A stretch of DNA of 25,728 bases. Origin: GCA-2731375 sp964507245. GTDB lineage: Bacteria > Pseudomonadota > Alphaproteobacteria > GCA-2731375. Of this stretch, positions 7,935-16,989 are shown one piece after another. Below the pieces are notes generated by a model that saw nothing but the letters and a program-made list of their open reading frames with translations, was not told where the DNA came from and did no database searches. The position numbers were made by a program, and so were the translations under genes. The stretch lies in contig CAZDQC010000040.1 of the NCBI GenBank assembly GCA_964507245.1, forward strand, positions 1 through 25,728, written 5' to 3'. Within the stretch, counting starts at the first letter, position 1. Each line of letters begins with the position of its first letter.

Positions 7935-9367
7935 GCCGCACCTCCCACCAGCTTTAACCCTCGCAACAGTGGCGCCAATTGCTTCGGAAGCGCGTTGGCC
8001 CAAGCTGAAATGGTGCCTGCGCCCAAACAAACCACCATATCTCTGTTGCTTGCTTCCGCGGCAATCAAGGCTGGCAAATCTTCAGGTTTATCCAGGGCAA
8101 TCACCCGGCGATGACCACGCGCGGTCAAACCCTCCACCATAGCGTCACGGTCTATCCCGTCGATGGGAGCTTCACCTGCGGCGTGAACGTGGGAGACGAT
8201 AACCGTGTCTGCATCATTGAAACAGGTGCAGAATTCCTCGAACAGATCCCGCAACCTAGTATAACGGTGTGGTTGGACGACGGCGATAATACGACCACCA
8301 GCCGTCGCACGGGCGGCATGCAGAACGGCAGCGATCTCGACTGGGTGATGGCCATAGTCATCGATTACTGTAATTCCACCGGTTTCACCGGTTTTCGTGA
8401 ACCGCCGCTTTACGCCCGCAAAGCTGGCTAAGGCGGCCAACAAATGCTCATCCGCGATTTTCATCTCCCAGCCCACAGCAACGGCAGCTAAGGCATTCAA
8501 GACGTTGTGCTCGCCGTGCATGGGCAAATAAAAATCGGGAACCAGTCGCGTGGCATCGCTGGACCGGTCGGTAATCTCTACACCAAATGTCATCCCTGTC
8601 GCCGTACTGGCAATATCTACAGCGCGCACGGCCGCCTGTGGCGAAAAGCCATATGTGATAACCCGCCTGTCCGAAATGTGCCCGACCAGGGTCTGCACTT
8701 CAGGATGGTCTAGGCACATCACGGCGAAGCCATAGAAAGGTAAATTTTCGATAAAGCTTTCAAAGGCAGCGCGCTCGCTCTCGAAATCGCCGTAAAAATC
8801 GAGATGCTCCGGATCCATGTTGGTAACAATGGCTATGGTGGCGGGCAATTTGGTGAAGCTACCGTCGCTCTCATCCGCTTCCACTACTATCCAATCGCCA
8901 GCACCTAAGCGGGCATTAGTGCCATAGGCGTTGATAATGCCGCCGTTGATCACTGTCGGGTCATAGTCCGCCTGATCCAGTATCGCGGCGATCATAGATG
9001 TGGTCGTGGTTTTACCGTGCGTGCCACCGACGGCGATGGCCCATTTCAGCCGCATGAGCTCCGCCAGCATTTCAGCCCGGCGGACCACGGGAATCATCGT
9101 ATCTCGCGCCGCCATAACTTCCGGGTTGTCGGGTTTCACGGCCGATGAGATGACCACAACTCGCGCCTCGCCCAAATTCTCCACCGCATGGCCGATCTTG
9201 GCCTGGATGCCAAGTTTCCGTAGGCGCATTACATTGGCGCTTTCCGCCTGGTCGCTGCCCTGCACCCGATAACCTAAGTTGTGCATCACCTCTGCAATGC
9301 CACTCATGCCTATGCCGCCGATGCCGACGAAATGGATCACGCCAATTTCCAGGGGAAGCGCCCTCAT
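7931..9367 (-). CDS. murC: UDP-N-acetylmuramate--L-alanine ligase
   Basis: MurC adds L-Ala to UDP-MurNAc with ATP in the cytoplasm. The 478-residue product has the N-terminal Rossmann-like motif HFVGIGGIGMSGIAE (12-26), the ATP-binding P-loop GGTHGKTTTTSM (114-125), the central Mur ligase motif in EADESDGSF, and the C-terminal domain stretch VIDDYGHHPVEI followed by VQPHRYTRL. The ATG overlaps the murG TGA (ATGA), and the stop overlaps the murB start. Length is typical of MurC. Confidence 0.98.
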   Translation of the reverse strand: MRALPLEIGVIHFVGIGGIGMSGIAEVMHNLGYRVQGSDQAESANVMRLRKLGIQAKIGHAVENLGEARVVVISSAVKPDNPEVMAARDTMIPVVRRAEMLAELMRLKWAIAVGGTHGKTTTTSMIAAILDQADYDPTVINGGIINAYGTNARLGAGDWIVVEADESDGSFTKLPATIAIVTNMDPEHLDFYGDFESERAAFESFIENLPFYGFAVMCLDHPEVQTLVGHISDRRVITYGFSPQAAVRAVDIASTATGMTFGVEITDRSSDATRLVPDFYLPMHGEHNVLNALAAVAVGWEMKIADEHLLAALASFAGVKRRFTKTGETGGITVIDDYGHHPVEIAAVLHAARATAGGRIIAVVQPHRYTRLRDLFEEFCTCFNDADTVIVSHVHAAGEAPIDGIDRDAMVEGLTARGHRRVIALDKPEDLPALIAAEASNRDMVVCLGAGTISAWANALPKQLAPLLRGLKLVGGAA

Positions 9368-10482
9368 GCTCCCGCCTTCTCGTCCAGTTTGTTTGCCGCA
9401 AGGGCTTCGACGACATCAGCTAGCAGGCCGGCAGCGTTTGGATACCCTCGGCCATGTGCCGCCTCAGCAGCATTCTTCAACAAATCGGGTTGATCCATCA
9501 ACTTGGCGAGATTCTGTGACAACCGTTCCACGGTCATTTCTGCCTCCGGCAGCACCCAAGCGCCGCCAGCAGAACTCAATACTTCTGCATTTCGAGTTTG
9601 ATGATCATCCGTTGCATAAGGATAGGGTACTAAGACGCTGGGGCGGCCGGCGACGGCAAGTTCGCTCACCGTGCCAGCTCCACTGCGTGCAATAACTAAA
9701 TGAGCAGTGGCTAGCCGGTTAGGCAAATCGTCAAAAAAGCTTGCCGTTTCAGCCTGAATGTCATTTTTCACGTAAAGCCGTTGCACGAATTCAAGGTCTT
9801 CCTGACGGCATTGTTGAACCACGGAAAGCCGTTGACGATAGCTCTTGGGTAGAGCCTTCAACGCATGCGGGATCACATTCGAGAAGCCGCTGGCTCCTTG
9901 GCTGCCGCCAAATATCAAAAGTTTAAATGGGTCGTCGAGGCCCGGGAGCTCATAGCTCATCACGGCAAGAGCCCGCACTTCATCCCGCACCGGATTGCCA
10001 GTTACAAAATTGGGTTGATTGTCATTTTCAGGCAGCGACCTAGTCACTGGAAACGAAGTCGCAATGGCATCCACCCGGGCGGCAATTAACCGATTGACAC
10101 GCCCCAAAACGGCATTTTGTTCATGCAACATCCGCGGGACAGACAGCGTGATTGCCGCGAGCATTGTGGGCAGCGTGGGGTAGCCACCAAATCCGACTAC
10201 CGCTGCCGGCGAAGTCTTGCGGATCAGCCGGCGCGCTTGCAGCGTCCCTTGGGCGATAAGGGCAGTCGCCACGAATTTACCAATAAAACCCTGTCCAGAA
10301 GGAGTTGCTGCAGCTATTCGGTGAATAGCTTGGCCGGGGAAACGGTCCGAATAATCGTCACCACGACGGTCCGTGACGATATCCACAGCCCGCCCACGTC
10401 GGTCCAGTTCCGCCGCTAAGACTTGGGCAGGGAAAACATGACCACCGGTGCCACCCGCCGCTAGCATGATAGACCCCGTCAT
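9364..10482 (-). CDS. murG: UDP-GlcNAc:lipid I N-acetylglucosaminyltransferase
   Basis: MurG transfers GlcNAc to undecaprenyl-PP-MurNAc-pentapeptide, giving lipid II on the inner face of the membrane. The 372-residue GT-B protein has the glycine-rich loop AAGGTGGHVFPA (8-19), VGFGGYPTLP, LHEQNAVLGRVNR, the C-domain loop IFGGSQGASGFS, and the UDP-GlcNAc-binding ARSGAGTVSELAVAGRPSVLVPYPYATDDHQ region. All are family hallmarks. The ATG overlaps the ftsW stop and its own stop overlaps the murC start, so translation is likely coupled. Confidence 0.98.
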   Translation of the reverse strand: MTGSIMLAAGGTGGHVFPAQVLAAELDRRGRAVDIVTDRRGDDYSDRFPGQAIHRIAAATPSGQGFIGKFVATALIAQGTLQARRLIRKTSPAAVVGFGGYPTLPTMLAAITLSVPRMLHEQNAVLGRVNRLIAARVDAIATSFPVTRSLPENDNQPNFVTGNPVRDEVRALAVMSYELPGLDDPFKLLIFGGSQGASGFSNVIPHALKALPKSYRQRLSVVQQCRQEDLEFVQRLYVKNDIQAETASFFDDLPNRLATAHLVIARSGAGTVSELAVAGRPSVLVPYPYATDDHQTRNAEVLSSAGGAWVLPEAEMTVERLSQNLAKLMDQPDLLKNAAEAAHGRGYPNAAGLLADVVEALAANKLDEKAGA

Positions 10483-11603
10483 GGCAGCCGCCCAAGATTG
10501 GGTCGCCGCCGGGTCAAAGACAGCACCATCCCCATTGCCAAGGCTAGCGCTAGCATGGAAGAGCCGCCGTATGAAATGAAGGGCAAGGTCATGCCTTTGG
10601 TAGGCAACAAATTCACGTTCACGCCGATATTGATCAGCGCCTGCAAACCAAACTGGGTCAATAGCCCCGCCGCCGCCAACAGGACAAATAGGTTCTCTTC
10701 ACGCAATAACCGGGCAAAACCCCGCATGGTGACAAAACCAAACAAGCCCACGATGATCAAACAGGCAATCAGACCAAATTCCTCGCCAGCCACTGAAAAA
10801 ATGAAGTCGGTGTGGGCATCGGGTAACACCCGTTTGACCATGCCTTCTCCTGGGCCGCGTCCCAGCAGACCACCTTGGCCGAAAGCGTCCATGGCACGGT
10901 CAATCTGATAGGAATCTCCGCTGGCCGGATTTAGGAAAAGATCAATGCGGCTGGCTACGTGGTCCGAGGTTGCGTAGGCAACGACGGCGCCAGCCAAACC
11001 CAAAACAGCTAATATACCTACCCACAACATTGGCAGACCGGCGATGAAACATTGACCAAACCAGACCGCGCTGACCACGGCTGTCATGCCAAAATCAGGC
11101 TGCGAAACCAGTAGCGAGACCACCACTGCAAACAAGGCGCAACAGATCAATCCGCCCGGCACTCCTTCGCGTCGGCGCTGTTCCGCAAGCATCCAGGCGG
11201 CGGTAACGGCGAAACACGGTTTCACGAATTCGGATGGTTGGATGGATAGTCCCGCGAGCTGCAACCACCGCGTGGCACCTTTGATTTCCTCGCCCATAAA
11301 TAATGTCAAGCCAACTAAAATCAGGCTTATCGCCAGACCGATGACAGAGATACGGCGCACGCCCCGAGGACTCATAAACGAAACGATGAAAATCACAGCC
11401 ATGGCCAGAGGAAGGAAAATTACCTGGCGCAAGACGAAATGCTGTGGATCCAGCTTCAGTTTTTCCGCCACTGCCGGACTGGCGGCTAAGGTCAATAAGG
11501 TGCCGATAGCAATCAACAATGCCACCGCCAGCAGGGTCCAGCGATCCACTGTCCACCACCAGCGGCCGACTAAAGAGGTGTCGGTCCGGGCGAAAGAAAT
11601 CAT
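10479..11603 (-). CDS. ftsW: Peptidoglycan glycosyltransferase FtsW (SEDS)
   Basis: FtsW is the SEDS-family polytopic protein that polymerises septal glycan strands from lipid II with its partner FtsI. The 374-residue product has a short cytoplasmic N-terminus and about ten hydrophobic segments. Conserved SEDS signatures include GLSIQPSEFVKP after the third to fourth segment, the periplasmic-loop region with GRGPGEGMVKRVLPDAHTDFIF, and TLPFISYGGSSMLA near the C-terminus. The ATG overlaps the murD stop (ATGA). Its position between murD and murG is the standard dcw order. Confidence 0.97.
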   Translation of the reverse strand: MISFARTDTSLVGRWWWTVDRWTLLAVALLIAIGTLLTLAASPAVAEKLKLDPQHFVLRQVIFLPLAMAVIFIVSFMSPRGVRRISVIGLAISLILVGLTLFMGEEIKGATRWLQLAGLSIQPSEFVKPCFAVTAAWMLAEQRRREGVPGGLICCALFAVVVSLLVSQPDFGMTAVVSAVWFGQCFIAGLPMLWVGILAVLGLAGAVVAYATSDHVASRIDLFLNPASGDSYQIDRAMDAFGQGGLLGRGPGEGMVKRVLPDAHTDFIFSVAGEEFGLIACLIIVGLFGFVTMRGFARLLREENLFVLLAAAGLLTQFGLQALINIGVNVNLLPTKGMTLPFISYGGSSMLALALAMGMVLSLTRRRPNLGRLP

Positions 11604-13003
11604 AAGGCGCTTCCCGAAACACGAAGCGATGGGCCATTTCTATCATTTCCGGCTATTTCCTGGGCCAGGGCCCGGAATTCATCACCACGAGCCTCGAAAC
11701 TAGTAAATTGATCAAAGCTAGCGCAGGCCGGCGACAATAGAACTACGCCGCCTGAATTTGAAGCAGCCTTATATGCCGCCTGTATAGCTGTCACCAAGCG
11801 GCCTGAAATTTCATGTTTGACCCGCCCATTCAGAAATTCTGCAAACGAAGACGCTGCCTCGCCGATCAGATAGGCATGGCGGATCTTACCGTTATAGGGT
11901 GCCAGTGAATGAATACCGCCCTGTTTTGCAATCCCGCCGGCAATCCAGAAGATGTCATCATAGACAGCTAGTGCATGGGCGGCGGCTTCAGCATTCGTAG
12001 CTTTGCTATCGTTGACAAACAGCACATTATTAACCTGGGCTACGATTTCCATACGGTGGGGCAAACCGGGATAGCTGCGAAGGCCATGCAGAATTTGCGT
12101 TTCCGACAATCCGAAAGCCTCTGCCAGAGCAAAAGCAGCAGCGGCATTCTGCCAATTGTGAGGACCCTGGAGGGTGTCAATGTTGGATAGATCCGTGATG
12201 GCATCTCCATAGCCGGCACGTTGCAACAAGCCATCCTGTACAAAAAAGCCCTCGGCTATTGACCGTCCAATGGCGATTTCAACGACCTTTCGGCCCTTCG
12301 CAGACATATCCTGGCAAATTCGAGAGGAATATTCATCGTCGCTACCAATGATGAGGGGCACGTCCGGTCCTGCCATTTCCAACAAGCGGCGTTTCGCTGC
12401 AACATAACCATCCATGCCGCCATGACGGTCCAGGTGATCGGGGCTGATGTTGAGCAACGCCACCTCGTCAGGGCGCAATCCCGATGTTAGGTCAATCTGG
12501 TAGGAGGATAATTCGAGAATATAGGCGTCGGATTGATCAAGAACATCAAAGTCTAAAACCGGATGACCCAGATTTGCCCCGGCCTGCGAGCGCACACCCG
12601 CCTCAATAAGAATATGGTGTAATAAAGACGCAGTCGTCGATTTGCCATTTGTGCCAGTTATTGCAGCCACCTTGCATGCGGGCTTGCCGCGGGCGAACAA
12701 CTCTACATCACCCAGAATTTCAACCCCCAAGCGATCAGCCAACGCCACTACAGGATGGGGTTGGGGATAGTTCAAGGGCACCCCAGGACTCAGCACCAGG
12801 GCAGCAATGCCATCCCATACCTCTGCCAAGGGTTCAGCGGCACGAGCTCCTAGTTCCTTGGCTGCCAACCGACGATTGGGATCGTCGTCCCAGACCAACA
12901 CGTGCGCACCACCAGCTACCAAGGCCCTTACGGCAGACAGACCGGTTCGGCCCAGACCGAACACAGCCACTCTCTTGTCCTGGTATGTAGTGATAGGGAT
13001 CAT
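11600..13003 (-). CDS. murD: UDP-N-acetylmuramoylalanine--D-glutamate ligase
   Basis: MurD adds D-Glu to UDP-MurNAc-L-Ala. From the ATG at 13003 it has 467 residues. The N-domain begins RVAVFGLGRTGLSA (11-24), the P-loop is AITGTNGKSTTASLL (114-128), the central motif is NISPDHLDRH, and the C-domain contains FVNDSKATNAEAA and IAGGIAKQGG. The start could instead be a TTG at 13009 that overlaps the mraY stop (TTGA); neither has a clear Shine-Dalgarno, so coupling to mraY probably drives initiation. Gene order and length are typical. Confidence 0.97.
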   Translation of the reverse strand: MIPITTYQDKRVAVFGLGRTGLSAVRALVAGGAHVLVWDDDPNRRLAAKELGARAAEPLAEVWDGIAALVLSPGVPLNYPQPHPVVALADRLGVEILGDVELFARGKPACKVAAITGTNGKSTTASLLHHILIEAGVRSQAGANLGHPVLDFDVLDQSDAYILELSSYQIDLTSGLRPDEVALLNISPDHLDRHGGMDGYVAAKRRLLEMAGPDVPLIIGSDDEYSSRICQDMSAKGRKVVEIAIGRSIAEGFFVQDGLLQRAGYGDAITDLSNIDTLQGPHNWQNAAAAFALAEAFGLSETQILHGLRSYPGLPHRMEIVAQVNNVLFVNDSKATNAEAAAHALAVYDDIFWIAGGIAKQGGIHSLAPYNGKIRHAYLIGEAASSFAEFLNGRVKHEISGRLVTAIQAAYKAASNSGGVVLLSPACASFDQFTSFEARGDEFRALAQEIAGNDRNGPSLRVSGSAL

Positions 13004-13005
13004 AA

Positions 13006-14094
13006 TCAACGCAACTTCAAGGTGGCTAAGCCGATCAAGGCTAGAATGACGGCGATAATCCAGAACCGGATGACAATAGTAGGTTCGGCCCAGCCCTTCT
13101 GTTCGTAATGATGATGCAGCGGCGCCATGCGGAAGACCCGCCGCCCGGTCAACTTGAATGAGGCGACCTGAACGATAACCGAGACGGTCTCCAATACGAA
13201 CAATCCTCCGACTACCGCTAAGACCAGTTCGTGTTTTGTCACCACCGCTACAGCACCCAAGCCGCCACCCAGGGACAGGCTGCCGGTGTCACCCATGAAG
13301 ACCATGGCAGGCGGCGCGTTGAACCACAAAAAGCCGAGGCCGGCGCCCACCAAAGCGCCGCAATAGACAGCCAGCTCGCCGGCACCGGGGATGGCATGCA
13401 ACTGCAGATATGAGGCAAAGATCACGTTGCCAGTTAGATAGGCGATCAAGGCAAATGCGGATCCGGCAATGATCAGTGGGCCTATAGCCAAACCATCCAG
13501 GCCATCCGTCAGGTTCACCGCATTGGAGGAACCAACCATGACCAGAGCGACAAAGGGCGCGTAAAACAAGCCAAGATCTAATAGGAAGCCCTTTGTAAAG
13601 GGAACAGCCAAATGGCTGGCCATGGTATGCGGTTGTAAGTCCATAATCCAAAGCGTCGCCATGACGGCCACTACGACTTCCATAACCAATTTCAACTTGC
13701 CAGGTAATCCTCGCACATTGGCCCGGGTCACCTTCAGATAGTCATCAGCGAAGCCAATCAATCCAAACCCAGCGGTCACCAGCAATACCGCCCAGACATA
13801 GTGGTTGTTCAGGTCAGCCCACAAGAGCGTCGAGACTGACAGTGCCAAAAGGATCATGAAGCCGCCCATAGTTGGAGTGCCTTGTTTCGCAACGATATGG
13901 TGTTTCGGGCCATCATCGCGGATCGGTTGTCCCCGCGCCTGTTTGCTGCGCAACCAGCGAATCAAGAACGGACCGACAATGAAGCTGATGATCAAAGCGG
14001 TCATCACAGCCGCGCCGGTGCGGAAGGTCAAATAGCGGAATAAATTGAACAATCCAAATTGGTCCGCCAGGGGATAGAGAAGGTTGAAAAGCAT
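13006..14094 (-). CDS. mraY: Phospho-N-acetylmuramoyl-pentapeptide transferase
   Basis: MraY moves phospho-MurNAc-pentapeptide onto undecaprenyl phosphate to form lipid I. The product has 362 residues from the ATG at 14094 and about ten membrane segments. Catalytic and conserved motifs are visible: GFADDYLKV (114-122, Asp117/Asp118), NAVNLTDGLDG (191-201), FMGDTGSLSLGG (266-277, Asp269) and RMAPLHHHYEQKGW (322-335). This start lies 4 nt after the murF stop; a longer in-frame start at 14127 would add a basic leader overlapping murF and lacks family support. GGCTAGGAAA precedes the ATG with short spacing. Confidence 0.97.
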   Translation of the reverse strand: MLFNLLYPLADQFGLFNLFRYLTFRTGAAVMTALIISFIVGPFLIRWLRSKQARGQPIRDDGPKHHIVAKQGTPTMGGFMILLALSVSTLLWADLNNHYVWAVLLVTAGFGLIGFADDYLKVTRANVRGLPGKLKLVMEVVVAVMATLWIMDLQPHTMASHLAVPFTKGFLLDLGLFYAPFVALVMVGSSNAVNLTDGLDGLAIGPLIIAGSAFALIAYLTGNVIFASYLQLHAIPGAGELAVYCGALVGAGLGFLWFNAPPAMVFMGDTGSLSLGGGLGAVAVVTKHELVLAVVGGLFVLETVSVIVQVASFKLTGRRVFRMAPLHHHYEQKGWAEPTIVIRFWIIAVILALIGLATLKLR

Positions 14095-14098
14095 TTTC

Positions 14099-15532
14099 CT
14101 AGCCCCGGACCGCCGACGCATTAGCATTAGAATCCGGACCTAATTCCAACAGGGCCCTGACTATGGGCGCCATGCCGATACCCAACGACCCCTTGACCAG
14201 AACCGTGTCGCCCGCCTGCACAGCGGCAATAACCCTTGGTAGCAGGTCAGCAGATGTCGACTCGTAACGGCCCCGCATATGCCCTGGTAGAGCTTCAAAC
14301 AAATTCGCCATCCAAGGACCGCATGCAAACACAAGATCTGCACCTGCTGATACCAGCGCCGGAGCTAGATCCGCGTGCAGGTCGGGAGAGGCAGGTCCCA
14401 TTTCCAGCATATCGCCCAAGACCGCGATGCGCCGGCCCAGCCTGTCCGGCTCGACCGCGCCAAGGGTTTCAATAGCCGCCGCCACGGCCACCGGCGAGGC
14501 ATTGTAACTTTCGTCAATGATTAAAATACTGCCATCGCCATAATCGACACGGTGACGTGCCCCTCGTCCACCGGTTGGCGAAACGTCAGCCATGGCAAGA
14601 GCAGCCAGTCCCAGATCAGCAGAAAGAGCCCTGACTGCCGCCAGTACCGCGAGGCTGTTAATAGCCCAATGGCGACCAGGCGCCCCGATCTTATAGGTAA
14701 CGGCCTGGCCGTCAATGTCAGCGAAAATGCAATTGCACGTGGGATGCTGCGCCAATTCGATCAATCTAACCTCAGCTGCTTCATGAGCGCCGAAAGATAT
14801 GATCCGGCCCGCGCCAGCGGCTTTTGCAGCAGTTTCTAGGTGGGTGAAGTAGGTATCGTCCCGGTTCAAAATGGCAATGCCGCCTGGCTGCAATCCCGCA
14901 AAAACCTCAGCCTTGGCATCAGCGATTTTGCAAAGAGATGCAAAAAATTCCAAATGCACTAATTCCACATTGGTGATGATCGCCACATGAGGGCGAACCA
15001 TCTGGCTCAATGGAGTAATTTCACCGGCGTGGTTCATGCCCAGTTCGAAAACGCCGTAAACACTGTCTGCCGGCATGCGGGACAAACTCAGCGGCACGCC
15101 CCAATGATTATTCAGGTTGCCTTGTGAGGCGTGGGTAGGCGCAACGCTCGCAAGAACACGCAACAAAGCCTCTTTTGTCCCAGTTTTGCCTACACTGCCA
15201 GTTACAGCGGCAATCTTAGCGGCAGTACGCGTCCTGGCGGCGACACCCAAAGCCTCCAATCCGGCCATGGTATTGGCTACCATTAAAACAGGTGCATCTG
15301 GTGCCAAGTCATTGGGTTGCTCATGGACCATGACAGCTGCGGCACCACGCTCCAAAGCGTCCGCAGCAAACCGATGACCGTTAAATTTAGGCCCTTGGAT
15401 GGCGACAAAAAGATCGCCTTGTTGCACCGTTCGGCTGTCCGTCGATACGCCGCTTACCTGCCAATTGCCCTGGCCATGACCATTGGTAGCAGCTGCGGCC
15501 TCAGCCACCGACCATAGTGTGGGCGCATTCAT
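14099..15532 (-). CDS. murF: UDP-MurNAc-tripeptide--D-alanyl-D-alanine ligase
   Basis: MurF adds D-Ala-D-Ala to UDP-MurNAc-tripeptide, finishing the soluble precursor. The 477-residue product shows the N-domain GVSTDSRTVQQGDLFVAI (28-45), P-loop AAVTGSVGKTGTKE (108-121), a NLNNHWGVPLSL segment, FELGMNHAGEI, and the C-domain IIDESYNASPVAVAAA and AVLGDMLEMG. These are characteristic of MurF rather than other Mur ligases. The ATG overlaps the murE stop. Its dipeptide substrate comes from ddl in the same cluster. Confidence 0.98.
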   Translation of the reverse strand: MNAPTLWSVAEAAAATNGHGQGNWQVSGVSTDSRTVQQGDLFVAIQGPKFNGHRFAADALERGAAAVMVHEQPNDLAPDAPVLMVANTMAGLEALGVAARTRTAAKIAAVTGSVGKTGTKEALLRVLASVAPTHASQGNLNNHWGVPLSLSRMPADSVYGVFELGMNHAGEITPLSQMVRPHVAIITNVELVHLEFFASLCKIADAKAEVFAGLQPGGIAILNRDDTYFTHLETAAKAAGAGRIISFGAHEAAEVRLIELAQHPTCNCIFADIDGQAVTYKIGAPGRHWAINSLAVLAAVRALSADLGLAALAMADVSPTGGRGARHRVDYGDGSILIIDESYNASPVAVAAAIETLGAVEPDRLGRRIAVLGDMLEMGPASPDLHADLAPALVSAGADLVFACGPWMANLFEALPGHMRGRYESTSADLLPRVIAAVQAGDTVLVKGSLGIGMAPIVRALLELGPDSNANASAVRG

Positions 15533-16989
15533 GATGCGCCCTGCTTCAAAACTGCACGAGCGACGGCGACATCGTCGAAAGAATGGATTACGCCGGCGAT
15601 CTCCTGTCCAGTTTCGTGGCCTTTGCCAGCGATCAACAACACATCGTCAGGTCCCAACCAACCAATCGCCTTGGCAATCGCTTTTCGACGTTCTGCTATC
15701 TCCACAGCATCCGGACATCCGCTGAGAATTTCAGCGCGAATAGTTGCGGGATCTTCACTTCGGGGATTGTCGTCGGTAACCACGACCCTATCGGCTAGTT
15801 GGTGAGCAATCCGGCCCATCTGGGGACGTTTGCCGCGGTCACGGTCTCCACCGCAGCCAAATAGAACGATCAGTTGACCCTTAGCATACGGTCGCAGGGC
15901 GGCGATCGCGGCACGCAGGGCGTCAGGTTTATGGGCATAATCTACAAAGACGCCACCGCCTACGGCCTGCAACCTACCGGTCACTACGGTCAGTTTTTCT
16001 GCGGCCGCTAGCACCGCCTCTGGCGGTTCGCCAGAGGCTATAATTAGCGCGATGGCACAGACAACATTATCAGCTTGAAAAGCACCGATTAGCGGCAGGT
16101 CAATTTCGCGGGACTTATCCTCGACGGAGATTGCAAGTCGCTGGCCCCCGGGCAGCGGCTCGCTCCAGTGCAAATCCACGTCACCGCCGGCACCAAATGT
16201 CAGAACTTGGTGACCATGCTCCCTGCAGATCGAAGCCATACGTTCCGTCAACGGTGAAGCGCAAGGTAAGACCGACGTTCCGCCAGGGATCATGACCGTA
16301 TCGAACAGGCGCAGTTTAGCTTGAAAATATGCGTCTTCATCGACGTGATAGTCCAAATGGTCGCGCGAGAGATTGGTAAAAGCGGCTGCACTTATTTTGA
16401 CACCATCCAAACGCCGTTGTTCCAGGCCATGGCTTGAGGCCTCTAGAGCAAGATGGTCTATGCCCGCATTCACCAACTCAGCTAATATCTCGTGCACAAC
16501 GATGGGATCAGGCGTGGTATGAGCGAGTTTGCGCAGTAGAGGTTCTGATACCACGCCCAACGTTCCCAAGCTGGCGCCATCACGTCCCAGGGAAGACCAC
16601 ATTTGCCGCACGAAATCTACGACCGAGCTTTTTCCTGACGTACCAGTGACGGCAATAATTGTCTCCGGCTGAAGCCCAAAAAAGCGTGCCGCCAGCAATG
16701 CGAGGCGGCGGCGCGGTTCCTCATCTTCAATCACCGGTACAACGCTGGAATTTTTCAGATAGGCCTTCAAGGTAGTCGCGAGACCAGGTGGGCCCAATAT
16801 CGCGGCTGCGCCACGGCATAGAGCGTCCGGCACGAAATTGGCGCCATTCAGCGGCCCACCAGCGACACTGGGCGGTAGGGCGGCAAATAGATAGCCAGGC
16901 CGTACCAGACGGCTATCGGCCGCCAGTCCGACAATCTCTTTATCCGCCGACTGACTTACCCCATGCTCCATCAGCTCAATTAACCGCAC
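15529..16989 (-). CDS. murE: UDP-MurNAc-L-Ala-D-Glu--meso-DAP ligase
   Basis: MurE adds the third stem-peptide residue. The 486-residue protein has the N-domain GLAADSRLVRPGYLFAALP (21-39), P-loop AVTGTSGKSSVVDF (113-126), the HLALEASSHGLEQRR region and NLSRDHLDYH. The DNPR motif (407-410) followed by SEDP is the known determinant of meso-diaminopimelate specificity, so I infer DAP-type peptidoglycan. The start is a GTG at 16989, overlapping the ftsI end by 14 nt; it restores the usual N-terminal (M)RLIEL. An ATG six codons later is the alternative. The stop overlaps the murF start. Confidence 0.97.
   Translation of the reverse strand: MRLIELMEHGVSQSADKEIVGLAADSRLVRPGYLFAALPPSVAGGPLNGANFVPDALCRGAAAILGPPGLATTLKAYLKNSSVVPVIEDEEPRRRLALLAARFFGLQPETIIAVTGTSGKSSVVDFVRQMWSSLGRDGASLGTLGVVSEPLLRKLAHTTPDPIVVHEILAELVNAGIDHLALEASSHGLEQRRLDGVKISAAAFTNLSRDHLDYHVDEDAYFQAKLRLFDTVMIPGGTSVLPCASPLTERMASICREHGHQVLTFGAGGDVDLHWSEPLPGGQRLAISVEDKSREIDLPLIGAFQADNVVCAIALIIASGEPPEAVLAAAEKLTVVTGRLQAVGGGVFVDYAHKPDALRAAIAALRPYAKGQLIVLFGCGGDRDRGKRPQMGRIAHQLADRVVVTDDNPRSEDPATIRAEILSGCPDAVEIAERRKAIAKAIGWLGPDDVLLIAGKGHETGQEIAGVIHSFDDVAVARAVLKQGAS

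Noticed and set aside
6969..8030. Longer murB starting at 8030
   Set aside because: It would overlap murC by about 100 nt and add an atypical leader. The start at 7934 has a GGGAGG site and the usual stop-start overlap.
11086..11703. 205-codon plus-strand frame opposite ftsW
   Set aside because: It lies antisense to the confidently identified FtsW and MurD genes; the protein is low-complexity Arg/Thr/Pro-rich.
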